Assembly: GCF_024623325.1 (NCBI RefSeq)
Contig: NZ_JANJZD010000038.1
Span: 1-43,840, forward strand
Direction of reading: 5' to 3'
DNA length: 43,840 bases
Source: Acetatifactor muris
Lineage (GTDB): Bacteria; Bacillota; Clostridia; Lachnospirales; Lachnospiraceae
Part shown: in pieces, positions 6,942 to 14,568 of the stretch
How the letters are laid out: every line of letters starts with the position of its first letter
Numbering within the stretch: the stretch's first letter is position 1
Program-made: the position numbers and the translations under genes
The notes under the pieces: model-generated
The model's input: only the letters and a program-made list of their open reading frames with translations
The model's database searches: none
Told to the model about the DNA's origin: nothing

Positions 6942-6970
6942 TTCCATTTAGCAAGTTAAAGCTGTATAAT
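6942..6970 (+). promoter_or_regulatory. cargo slot B promoter
   Basis: TTCCAT (6942-6947) and TATAAT (6965-6970) are 17 bp apart, the same boxes and spacing as before the YdeI-like gene at 1808-1836. A GAGAGGAGGAG ribosome site follows at about 6995-7005. Confidence 0.6.
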
Positions 6971-7011
6971 AGTGCCAGCGATAAATCAGGATTTGAGAGG
7001 AGGAGTTTTTT

Positions 7012-7533
7012 ATCATCAAACAGATTAAGCCATTTATTATCCCTGTACTTTTTTTGACATTGATAGACCAAACTATAAAAATAATTATATTAAAGTTATT
7101 TATGCAAGACGAGTTTGATATAATATTTCATTTGTTGCGATTTAACCCAGAACAAAATACAAATTTGTCATGGTTTGGAAATTTTGCTGATGTTTTTTCA
7201 AGTTCATTTCTTATGGTTGTTTTTAACATTCTTGCCATTTATATTATTCTATCAGGATATTTATTGTATAGAGCAAAAACGAAGAAAACTAAATTTTCAG
7301 TGAAAATAATTTTAGTTTTTGGGTTGGCAGGTTGTTTGTGTAGCTTAATAGATAAAATTTTTTGGGGAGGAAGTTTAGACTTTTTGCAGATACCAAACTT
7401 CTTTATTTTTGATATTAAGGACTGTTACCTTACAGTCGCAGGAATTATATTTGTTATCATCGGTATTTTACATAGTAAAGAAATAACCGTTAAAGAGTAT
7501 TTGTACTTTTGTAGGAATAAATTCAAATTGTAA
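7012..7533 (+). CDS. lspA: LspA-like signal peptidase II (cargo)
   Basis: About 173 residues with four hydrophobic segments. LspA features are visible: the first membrane segment ends in LIDQTIK (the D-Q-x-x-K block), and the catalytic aspartate pair lies in CLCSLIDKIFWGGSLDF. The usual N-x-G-A-A-F block is altered (NPEQNTNLSWFG). The enzyme would cleave lipoprotein signal peptides at the membrane. No ATG, GTG or TTG occurs at a sensible distance from the strong ribosome site; ATC 7012 or ATC 7015 is at 7-10 bases, while TTG 7054 would remove most of the first membrane helix. It is very AT-rich compared with neighbours. Confidence 0.75.
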   Translation: MIKQIKPFIIPVLFLTLIDQTIKIIILKLFMQDEFDIIFHLLRFNPEQNTNLSWFGNFADVFSSSFLMVVFNILAIYIILSGYLLYRAKTKKTKFSVKIILVFGLAGCLCSLIDKIFWGGSLDFLQIPNFFIFDIKDCYLTVAGIIFVIIGILHSKEITVKEYLYFCRNKFKL

Positions 7534-7538
7534 AATTT

Positions 7539-7577
7539 TAGCTTATCAAACTGATAACTCATCAAAAACTAAATACC
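7539..7577 (+). repeat. right flank of cargo slot B
   Basis: TAGCTTATCAA (7539-7549) and ACTAAATACC (7568-7577) repeat the right edge of slot A (3961-3971 and 3984-3993). Confidence 0.5.
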
Positions 7578-7634
7578 TGCCGCCCACCAGCGGCAACGCA
7601 AGCAGGAAACTGAAAAAAGGTATCCTGCTTTTTC
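7578..7634 (+). terminator. two hairpins and U-tract before the relaxase gene
   Basis: TGCCGC/GCGGCA (7578-7583, 7590-7595) is followed by AGCAGGA/TCCTGCT (7601-7607, 7623-7629) and TTTTTC. It looks like an attenuator, similar in position to the one before 5390. Confidence 0.55.
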
Positions 7635-7669
7635 TATGCCCGGAATCCGGGAGAAAGGAGGGCGCACAC

Positions 7670-9259
7670 TTGCCATGCCCGCACTGTAAAATCACCATCA
7701 TTAAGCGGAGCAACAATGAATCCGCTGTTTCTGCCGCCGCCTACCAGAGCGGCGAAAAGCTGTTCTCTGAATACGACCAAGAGCAGAAATACTATCCCTA
7801 CAAGAACGAAGTCACCCACAAAGAAATCATGCTCCCACCCCATGTGCCGCCGGAGTTTGCAGACCGCAATACCTTATGGAACTCTGCTGAAGCGCAGGAG
7901 AAACAATGGAACTCCCAGCTTGCACGAAGGTTCGTGCTTGCCATTCCAAGGGAAATCCCGCCGGAACAGTATGCCGACCTTATCCGTGACTACTGCCGGG
8001 AGTTTTTTGTTTCCAAAGGCATGATAGCCGACTTTGCCATCCATGACAAAGGGGACGGCAACCCCCACGCCCATATCCTGCTCACCATGCGGGCGATGGA
8101 CGAAAAGGGCAAATGGCTCCCCAAGAGCCGCAAGGTATACGACCTTGACGGGAACGGCGAAAGAATCCGGCTCCCATCCGGCAGATGGAAAAGCCACAAG
8201 GAGAACACTGTAGACTGGAACGACCGGAAGTACGCCGAAATCTGGCGGCAGGGATGGGCGGACACGGCCAACCGCTATCTGGAAGCCAATGACCGCCCGG
8301 AACGGCTTGACCTGCGCTCCTATGCCCGACAGGGGATTGATAAAATCCCCACCGTCCACATGGGGCCAGCCGCCTGCCAGATGGAGAAGAAAGGAATCCA
8401 GACCAACATCGGCAACCTGAACCGGGACATCAGGGCCGCCAACTCCCTCATGCAGTCCATCCGCCAGATGGTGCGCCATTTAAAAGGCTGGATTGCCGAA
8501 TTAAAGGAGAAAAAGGCCGCTTTTCTGGAAGCGTTGAAGCAGGCCAAGGAGCCGACACTCCCAGAGCTGCTTTTTCAGTATCTGGAACTGCGGAGCGGGG
8601 AGCGTGCCGACTGGACTTCCAGAGGGAAGCTCAAAGGCACAGTTGCCGACTACAATAAAGTGCAGGCGGCTATGGACTTCCTGCGGAAGAAAGGAATCTC
8701 CACCGTGGAGAGCCTTGACACCCGGCTGGACGAAATCAGCCAGAACGCCGTTTCCGTCATGGGGAGCATGAAAAAAAGCGAGAAGCGTATCAAAGCCATC
8801 AATACCATGCTGTCCTACATTGACAAATATGAAGCGAACAAGCCAGTCCATGCGGAGTATGCCGCCATCGGCTGGAAGAAGAAAAAGGAGAAGTTTGCGG
8901 AGAGCCACCGGGAGGAACTGGACGCTTACAATGCCGCCATCCGGTATTTTAAAGCCAACCTGAAAGGCAACTCCTACTCCCGCAAAGATTTGGAATCCGA
9001 ACAGGAACAGCTTGCCGCCGCCCTGCCCGGACAGAGGAAGGAGCTGGAAGCGGTTCAGGCAGACGTGAAGGTACTCCGTGACGTGCGCCACTGGCTCAAC
9101 CAAGTGCTGCCATCCGAGCAGTACCGCCAGACCGCTGATCCGGGGAGGAAACCGTCTGTACAGGAGAGCCTGAAAGGGCGGCAGGAACGCATCCGGCAGG
9201 AGCAGGCAGCGAAAAGCCAGCCGAGCCGGACAGAGAAACAACAGAATATGGAACTTTAA
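7670..9259 (+). CDS. MobA/MobL-family relaxase (MOBQ) of the nested element
   Basis: The 529-residue protein starts at TTG 7670, after GGAGGG. The relaxase domain covers about residues 1-220: likely catalytic Tyr25 in AAAYQSGEKL, and the metal-binding H133 and H135 in GNPHAHILLT. Such enzymes nick oriT, stay covalently bound to the DNA and pass with it through a type IV secretion system. The rest is long coiled coil. The C-terminus carries KPSVQESLKG (from nt 9149) followed by a basic tail, matching the tag found on several ICE proteins. It is the only relaxase within the IME. Confidence 0.9.
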   Translation: MPCPHCKITIIKRSNNESAVSAAAYQSGEKLFSEYDQEQKYYPYKNEVTHKEIMLPPHVPPEFADRNTLWNSAEAQEKQWNSQLARRFVLAIPREIPPEQYADLIRDYCREFFVSKGMIADFAIHDKGDGNPHAHILLTMRAMDEKGKWLPKSRKVYDLDGNGERIRLPSGRWKSHKENTVDWNDRKYAEIWRQGWADTANRYLEANDRPERLDLRSYARQGIDKIPTVHMGPAACQMEKKGIQTNIGNLNRDIRAANSLMQSIRQMVRHLKGWIAELKEKKAAFLEALKQAKEPTLPELLFQYLELRSGERADWTSRGKLKGTVADYNKVQAAMDFLRKKGISTVESLDTRLDEISQNAVSVMGSMKKSEKRIKAINTMLSYIDKYEANKPVHAEYAAIGWKKKKEKFAESHREELDAYNAAIRYFKANLKGNSYSRKDLESEQEQLAAALPGQRKELEAVQADVKVLRDVRHWLNQVLPSEQYRQTADPGRKPSVQESLKGRQERIRQEQAAKSQPSRTEKQQNMEL

Positions 9260-9330
9260 TCAGGCACTTGTTTTGTGATTGGAAACCGCAGACAAGCGCC
9301 TTTTTCTTTGCAACAAAATGGATTTACCGA

Positions 9331-9361
9331 CAACGTGAGCGACATTGTGTCGCCCACGTTG
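9331..9361 (+). other. strong hairpin before the primase gene
   Basis: CAACGTG-A-GCGACA (9331-9344) pairs with TGTCGC-C-CACGTTG (9348-9361), with one mismatch and a three-base loop. It ends about ten bases before the primase ribosome site. There is no U-tract, so it is more likely a protein-binding site, an RNA processing site or a single-strand origin than a terminator. Confidence 0.5.
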
Positions 9362-9384
9362 GGATTATCAGGAGGGAACGCCTA

Positions 9385-10032
9385 TTGAACGTATTTGAAG
9401 CCGTGAAGCAGTCCGTCACCACAAGGCAGGCTGCGGAGCGTTATGGAATTAAGGTAAACCGGAACGGGATGTGCGTCTGCCCGTTCCACAACGACAGGAA
9501 CCCAAGCATGAAGGTTGACCGCCGCTTTTACTGTTTCGGCTGCGGAGCCACCGGGGATGTGATTGACTTTGTTTCCCGGCTCCACGGAATCGGGAGCAGG
9601 GAAGCCGCCCTCATGCTGGCGCAGGACTTCTCCATCCCCTACGAGGACGGGAGGAACACCGGGAAGCCGCCCATCCGTCCACGCCTGCGGAGGGAAACCG
9701 AGGAACAGAAATTTAAGCGCATGGAGCGGCACTGTTTCCGGGTGCTGTCCGACTATTACCATCTCCTGCGCCGCTGGAAGGAGGAATACGCCCCACGCCA
9801 GCCGGATGAAGCATGGAACCCCCGGTTTGTGGAAGCCCTGCAGAACATGAGCCGGGTGGAATACCTGATGGACGTGCTTCTCTCCGGGGATATTCACGAG
9901 CGGGCAGCCCTTATCACAGGACACGGAAAGGAAGTGAGGAACCTTGAAAGACGAATGGCAGAATTTACCGCCCCAGATACGGCAGGAAATAGCGAACATG
10001 GCAGGCAGCACCGAGCCGCCCCGGAGCGTTGA
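9385..10032 (+). CDS. CHC2 zinc-finger DNA primase-like protein
   Basis: About 215 residues from TTG 9385, eight bases after GGAGGG; a longer frame from 9268 has no ribosome site. The CHC2 zinc finger is clear: C32, H35, C50 and C53 in CVCPFH and FYCFGCGATGDVIDF. No Toprim catalytic domain follows, so it is a stand-alone zinc-finger part working with the VapE-like protein, which starts inside its 3' end. The pair would prime and unwind DNA during replication of the excised element. Confidence 0.85.
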   Translation: MNVFEAVKQSVTTRQAAERYGIKVNRNGMCVCPFHNDRNPSMKVDRRFYCFGCGATGDVIDFVSRLHGIGSREAALMLAQDFSIPYEDGRNTGKPPIRPRLRRETEEQKFKRMERHCFRVLSDYYHLLRRWKEEYAPRQPDEAWNPRFVEALQNMSRVEYLMDVLLSGDIHERAALITGHGKEVRNLERRMAEFTAPDTAGNSEHGRQHRAAPER

Positions 10033-11353
10033 GGAAGTCAAGGCCATGCTGGAAACCACCGAGAAAGGCGGCTTCCGCAACAGCATGAGCAACTGCCTGA
10101 CCGTGTTCCAGTGCGACCCGCTCCTGTCCGGGGCGGTTGCCTACAACCTGCTGACCGACCGCACCGATATTTTAAAGCCAATCGGCTACAAAAGAGCCAC
10201 CGGAAGCCCTATGACCGACACGGACATGAAATATATCCGGCTGTATCTGGAAAAGACCTATGGCCTGACAAGCGAGAAAAAGATACAGGACGCCGCCGAC
10301 CTTGCCGCCAATGAGAACAGTTACCACCCTGTCCGGGATTATTTAAACGGCCTGACATGGGACGGAACCGGGCGGATACGCTTTTGTCTGCGGCACTTTC
10401 TGGGAGCCGGTGAGGACGATTACACTTACCAATCCCTGCGCCTGTTTTTATTGGGAGCCATCCACCGGGCATTTTCCCCCGGCTGCAAGTTTGAAGTCAT
10501 GCTCTGCCTTGTGGGAGGGCAGGGAGCCGGGAAGTCCACCTTCTTCCGCCTGCTGGCAGTCAAAGACGAGTGGTTCTCCGATGATTTACGGAAACTGGAC
10601 GATGACAACGTATACCGGAAGCTGCAAGGCCACTGGATTATTGAAATGTCGGAAATGATTGCCACGGCAAACGCCAAAAGCATAGAGGAAATCAAATCAT
10701 TTTTGAGCCGCCAGAAGGAAGTCTACAAGATTCCCTATGAAACCCATCCGGCGGACCGCCCAAGGCAGTGCGTGTTCGGCGGCACATCCAACGCCCTTGA
10801 CTTCCTGCCCCTTGACCGCTCCGGCAACCGCCGCTTCATTCCTATACAGGTATGCCCGGAACAGGCGGAAACACACATTTTAGAGGACGAACCCGCTTCC
10901 AGAGCCTATATCAATCAAGTGTGGGCGGAAGCGATGGAGATTTACAAAAGCGGCAGATGGAAGCTGACGTTCAGCCCGGAAATGGTGCGCTACCTGAAGG
11001 AACACCAGCGGGATTTCATGCCGGAGGACACCAAGGCCGGGATGATTCAGGCTTTCCTTGACAGCTACCCCGGCGATACCGTCTGCTCCAAGCAGCTTTA
11101 CAAAGAAGCCCTGAACCATGATTTTGACGAGCCGAAACAATGGGAAATCCGGGAAATCAACGAGATAATGAACCAGTGCGTCACCGGCTGGAACTATTTC
11201 TCCAATCCCCGGATGTTCGCCGGGTACGGCAGACAGAAGGGATGGAAACGGGAAAACGCACGGACAGAACCGGCAACAGACAGCGGCAACAGGACGGAAA
11301 AAATCCCGGAGGGATTTACACCAGTGCCGGAACAGATGGAACTTCCCTTCTGA
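9944..11353 (+). CDS. VapE-family helicase/primase-associated ATPase
   Basis: The 469-residue protein begins at TTG 9944, within the end of the primase gene, so the two are coupled. A Walker A motif GGQGAGKS lies at residues 191-198, with the acidic HWIIEMSEM as Walker B. The conserved block CVFGGTSNALDFLPLDRSGN is typical of the virulence-associated E (superfamily 3-like) group found in phages, satellites and ICEs. It probably acts as the replicative helicase of the excised circle. Candidate origin repeats follow directly. Confidence 0.85.
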   Translation: MKDEWQNLPPQIRQEIANMAGSTEPPRSVEEVKAMLETTEKGGFRNSMSNCLTVFQCDPLLSGAVAYNLLTDRTDILKPIGYKRATGSPMTDTDMKYIRLYLEKTYGLTSEKKIQDAADLAANENSYHPVRDYLNGLTWDGTGRIRFCLRHFLGAGEDDYTYQSLRLFLLGAIHRAFSPGCKFEVMLCLVGGQGAGKSTFFRLLAVKDEWFSDDLRKLDDDNVYRKLQGHWIIEMSEMIATANAKSIEEIKSFLSRQKEVYKIPYETHPADRPRQCVFGGTSNALDFLPLDRSGNRRFIPIQVCPEQAETHILEDEPASRAYINQVWAEAMEIYKSGRWKLTFSPEMVRYLKEHQRDFMPEDTKAGMIQAFLDSYPGDTVCSKQLYKEALNHDFDEPKQWEIREINEIMNQCVTGWNYFSNPRMFAGYGRQKGWKRENARTEPATDSGNRTEKIPEGFTPVPEQMELPF

Positions 11354-11374
11354 AAAAATCCGGTCAGGGACAGC

Positions 11375-11577
11375 CCGTTGCATACTCCGTTGCTACCCCG
11401 TTGCCGAGCCGGTTGCCGGGGGAAATCCCGTAACTGCGGGCTTTTCTCCCCTTTAACAACCAAAGCAACAGAAAAATAAAAGAAAAAGTATAAAATAACC
11501 CAACCGCCAGACAAGGATTATCTGCGAGGTTTTTTGAAGCCCGTTGCCGGACTTCGTTGCCGGCCTTCCCTGTCTGG
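11375..11577 (+). other. iteron-like repeats and AT-rich tract: candidate replication origin
   Basis: GTTGC occurs on the plus strand at 11377, 11389, 11400 and 11412 (steps of 12, 11 and 12), mostly as CCGTTGC. An AT-rich tract lies at 11470-11498. Two more copies (11543 and 11556) lie inside a stem formed by CCAGACA (11507-11513) and TGTCTGG (11571-11577). Iterons at one helical turn plus an AT-rich stretch, right after helicase genes, fit a theta-type origin. They could instead be recombinase or regulator binding sites. Confidence 0.4.
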
Positions 11578-11605
11578 CCTTTTCATGTATGGAGGACAAC
11601 TGCCT

Positions 11606-11803
11606 ATGGCGAAAAATAAAACAGAGATTCATGTCACCACAGTATTTGACGGCGAGCTGGACGCTACGGACGTTTTCGTGAGCCTTATCGCACAGAAACA
11701 CAGCAGAAAAATAGATAAAGAATATCTTGCTAAAACGCAAGAAATGAGATATAATAAAGACGAGGTTCATAGCGACCGTGTTCCGTCTGGATTGTGCGGG
11801 TAA
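11606..11803 (+). CDS. small protein preceding the serine recombinase
   Basis: The 65-residue protein starts at ATG 11606 after GGAGG and ends six bases before the recombinase gene. Its N-terminal half (KTEIHVTTVFDGELDATDVF followed by VSLIAQK) looks folded; the C-terminal half is polar. Its close position suggests it is co-expressed with the recombinase, perhaps as a directionality or expression partner, as many large serine recombinases need a small accessory protein. That role is inference. Confidence 0.6.
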   Translation: MAKNKTEIHVTTVFDGELDATDVFVSLIAQKHSRKIDKEYLAKTQEMRYNKDEVHSDRVPSGLCG

Positions 11804-11809
11804 ACGGTT

Positions 11810-13474
11810 ATGATGAACACTTTTGAATATGCAGGGATGGACACACTCCTTGCCGGGAGCTTCCGGGCAGCTATCTATTGCAGGCTGTCCAAGGACGACG
11901 ACCTTGACGGGACGAGTGCCAGCATCGAAAACCAGCGGGATATGCTGGAAAAGTTCTGCGAGAAGCAGGGATGGGAGGTCACGGCAGTCTATCAGGACGA
12001 TGGCTTCACCGGCCTGAACATGGAACGCCCCGACCTGAAACGGATGTTGAAAGCCATCGAGCGGAAGCAGATAAACCTTGTCATTACAAAGGATTTATCG
12101 AGGTTAGGGAGAAACTACTTGCAGACCGGGCAGCTTATCGAGGACTTCTTCCCAAGGAACGGTGTACGGTACATCGCCATGAATGACGGGATAGACACCA
12201 TGCGGGACAACAACGACATTGCGCCCTTCAAAAATATCCTGAACGAGATGTACAGCAAGGACATTTCCAAGAAAGTCCATTCTTCCTATGTGCTGAAGGC
12301 GCAGAAAGGCCAGTTCACCGGCTGCCTTGCCCCCTTCGGCTACCGGAAAGACCCGGAGGACAGGAACCGCCTGCTGGTGGACGAGGAAACCGCCCCGGTT
12401 GTCCGGCTGATTTTCGGGTATGCGCTGGACGGGCACGGCCCCAACTACATCCGGCGCAGGCTGGAGGAAGGGAAGCACCCCTGCCCCACATGGTGGAACC
12501 GGAAGCGGGGACACCGGAATATCCGCACCAAATGGGAAAAGAAAGACCCGGAGAACGGGCGGTACGTCTGGGACTTCTCCGTGATTAAGGAAATCCTGAT
12601 GAACCCCGTCTACACCGGCGCAATCGCTTCCCAAAAGACCGAGTACCGCTTTAAAATCGGCACGATCCGGGACAAGAAGCCGGAGGACTGGATTGTGGTG
12701 GAGGGGACGCATGAGCCGCTGATAGACAAAAAGAGCTTCTCCATCGTGCAGGAAAAGCTGAAATCCCGCCAGCGACCGGGCAAGTCCGGGGAAATCAACC
12801 TCTTTGCAGGGCTGATAAAATGCGGGGAGTGCGGGAAGGCTCTCACCATCCGCACCACGCATGAGAAATTCCCGAAGCGTATTTTCTCCTGCAAGACCTA
12901 CAACGCCTATGGGAAGCAGCACTGCACCCAGCACCGGGTTGAGTTTGACACGCTCTATTCTCTTGTGCTGAACAAAATCCGGGTGTGCGCCGCCGCTGCC
13001 CTGACCGACAGTGAAGCGGTAGCCGACCAGCTTACCAATACCTGCGAAGCCCAGCAGAAAGGCCAGAGGGAAGCGATGGAGCGCACCCTTGCCAAAGACG
13101 GGGAACGGATTGACGTGCTGGAAAAGATGGTGCTGCGGCTCTATGAGGACATGGTAGCCGGACGGATTACAGAAGAAAACTTCAATCTCCTGCTGGAAAA
13201 GACACAGAAGGAACAGGCGGAATTAAAAGCCAAAGTTGAGGAAGGACGGAAACGCCTTGCCGATGAAATCCGGCTTGCCGTGGACGCAAGGCAGTGGGTG
13301 GAATCCATACAGGAGTACCAGGACATCACCGAGCTGGACGCTCCCACCTTAAACCGTCTGATTAAAGAAATCGTTGTCCATGAAACCATAAACAGCGACA
13401 AAACAAGACACATTTCTATCGAAATTCATTTTAATCTCAAACCCATACCGGAAGTGGAGCAGGTCACAGGCTGA
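11810..13474 (+). CDS. large serine recombinase (TndX/TnpX-like integrase)
   Basis: The 554-residue enzyme has the resolvase catalytic domain at about 18-160: Ser27 in YCRLSKDD, plus TKDLSRLGRNYLQTG. Next are the recombinase domain and a zinc ribbon (CGECGKALTIRT, later FSC and HC). A long coiled coil follows, including LLLEKTQKEQAELKAKVEEG, then a C-terminal region ending near HISIEIHFN. It would catalyse integration and excision of the element. It is the last IME gene; ~100 bp after it begins the remainder of maff2, consistent with a recombinase gene next to the element end. A CTCCCC/GGGGAG hairpin follows its stop. Confidence 0.92.
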   Translation: MMNTFEYAGMDTLLAGSFRAAIYCRLSKDDDLDGTSASIENQRDMLEKFCEKQGWEVTAVYQDDGFTGLNMERPDLKRMLKAIERKQINLVITKDLSRLGRNYLQTGQLIEDFFPRNGVRYIAMNDGIDTMRDNNDIAPFKNILNEMYSKDISKKVHSSYVLKAQKGQFTGCLAPFGYRKDPEDRNRLLVDEETAPVVRLIFGYALDGHGPNYIRRRLEEGKHPCPTWWNRKRGHRNIRTKWEKKDPENGRYVWDFSVIKEILMNPVYTGAIASQKTEYRFKIGTIRDKKPEDWIVVEGTHEPLIDKKSFSIVQEKLKSRQRPGKSGEINLFAGLIKCGECGKALTIRTTHEKFPKRIFSCKTYNAYGKQHCTQHRVEFDTLYSLVLNKIRVCAAAALTDSEAVADQLTNTCEAQQKGQREAMERTLAKDGERIDVLEKMVLRLYEDMVAGRITEENFNLLLEKTQKEQAELKAKVEEGRKRLADEIRLAVDARQWVESIQEYQDITELDAPTLNRLIKEIVVHETINSDKTRHISIEIHFNLKPIPEVEQVTG

Positions 13475-13569
13475 CCGCTCCCCTGCTCCGGGGAGGTTCT
13501 TTAAAAACTCCATATATATTTCTTGACGTGCCGCCGCCCGCCAGAAAGCTGTATTGTTCCTACTAATTG
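13475..13569 (+). other. right end region of the nested element
   Basis: It holds a CTCCCC/GGGGAG hairpin (about 13476-13495) and a spacer to the maff2 remnant. An in-frame TAA at 13564-13566 stops any read-in to maff2, so the recombination junction lies near 13567-13578, around GGGATAACA. The exact core dinucleotide cannot be set without the left end. Confidence 0.5.
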
Positions 13570-13653
13570 GGGATAACACAGCTTATGGCGGGCGGAGGTA
13601 TTGCGCTGGTGGGTGCCACGCTGATCCCGCTGCTCTCCGGCCTGTTCGGTTAA
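13570..13653 (+). pseudogene. maff2: 3' remnant of maff2 (ICE membrane protein)
   Basis: The frame ending at TAA 13651 encodes GITQLMAGGGIALVGATLIP and then LLSGLFG, the C-terminal transmembrane end of Maff2-family mobile-element proteins, which are about 80-90 residues. The 5' part is missing: an in-frame stop lies at 13564. In Tn1549-type elements maff2 lies between the coupling protein gene and the VirB6-like gene, and a VirB6-like gene follows here seven bases later. The nested element therefore interrupts maff2. ATG 13585 could restart a 22-residue peptide but has no ribosome site. Confidence 0.8.
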
Positions 13654-13659
13654 TAGCCG

Positions 13660-14523
13660 ATGGGCAGTCTGTTTGAATGGATAACAGACTGGATTAAAGA
13701 GGGCTTGATTGAAGCGATCACAGGACAATACACCGGTATCTTTGAGTCCGTCAACAGCCAGGTCTCGGATGTGGCCTCCCAGGTAGGCCAGACACCGCAG
13801 GGATGGAATGGCGGCGTGTTTTCCATGATACAGAACCTTTCGGAAACCGTCGTCATTCCCATTGCGGGAATCATCCTGACTTTTGTTCTTGTCTATGAAC
13901 TGATCCAGATGATCCTGGAAAAGAACAATATGCACGATTTTGATACGTTCAACATCTTCAAGTGGATTTTCAAGACCTTTGTTGCCACATACCTGCTCAC
14001 CAACTGTTTTACCATTGTCATGGCGGTGTTTGACGTCGCCCAGCATGTGGTAAGCAGGAGCGCCGGCGTGATAAACGGAAGCCTGGATGTTACCGCCGCG
14101 CTGGCCGACCTGGAGACGCAGCTTGAGGCAATGGGGATGTGGGAACTGATCGGCCTGTGGCTGGAGACCAACATCATCAACCTGTGCATGTGGGTATTGT
14201 CCATCGTGATCTTTGTCATTGTGTATGGCCGCATGATTGAAATATATCTCACGGTCAGCCTGGCACCCATACCGTTTTCCACAATGGCAAACCGTGAATG
14301 GGGGCAGATGGGGACGAATTACCTGCGTTCCCTGTTTGCTTTAGGTTTCCAGGGGTTTTTGATTATGGTCTGTGTTGCGATCTATGCGGCGCTGGTCCAG
14401 TCAATCCCTTCTTCCGGCGACATCCACGGCGCGATCTGGGGCACGGCAGGCTATACGGTCCTGCTGGCCTTCGCCCTGTTTAAGACAGGCTCGCTGTCCA
14501 AAAGCATATTTAACTCGCATTAG
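13660..14523 (+). CDS. VirB6/TrbL-like conjugal transfer membrane protein (CD1112 family)
   Basis: The 287-residue polytopic protein has about six hydrophobic segments, for example VVIPIAGIILTFVLVYELIQ, LCMWVLSIVIFVIVYG and TAGYTVLLAFALF. The stretch FDTFNIFKWIFKTFVATYLL and the cytoplasmic-side SLAPIPFSTMANREWGQMG are typical of this family, part of the conjugation channel in the membrane. The ATG follows the maff2 stop by six bases, so its translation may normally couple to maff2; the nested element could reduce it. Confidence 0.85.
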   Translation: MGSLFEWITDWIKEGLIEAITGQYTGIFESVNSQVSDVASQVGQTPQGWNGGVFSMIQNLSETVVIPIAGIILTFVLVYELIQMILEKNNMHDFDTFNIFKWIFKTFVATYLLTNCFTIVMAVFDVAQHVVSRSAGVINGSLDVTAALADLETQLEAMGMWELIGLWLETNIINLCMWVLSIVIFVIVYGRMIEIYLTVSLAPIPFSTMANREWGQMGTNYLRSLFALGFQGFLIMVCVAIYAALVQSIPSSGDIHGAIWGTAGYTVLLAFALFKTGSLSKSIFNSH

Positions 14524-14568
14524 CGTGTAACCAACCTACATTTTAACAAGAAGGAGGACTTTTCTATA

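Noticed and set aside
7012..7533. the LspA-like gene as a host housekeeping copy
   Set aside because: It lies inside the IME between oriT-like hairpins and the relaxase, and its composition differs from neighbours.
9268..9384. longer N-terminus for the primase
   Set aside because: The extension has no ribosome site, contains the strong hairpin, and precedes a well-placed TTG start with GGAGGG.
9385..11353. prophage or phage satellite origin for the primase/VapE genes
   Set aside because: No capsid, terminase, portal or lysis genes occur in the window; a relaxase and recombinase context fits an IME.
12104..12934. 276-codon reading frame antisense to the serine recombinase
   Set aside because: A shadow of a well-supported gene; low-complexity Val/Pro/Leu composition.
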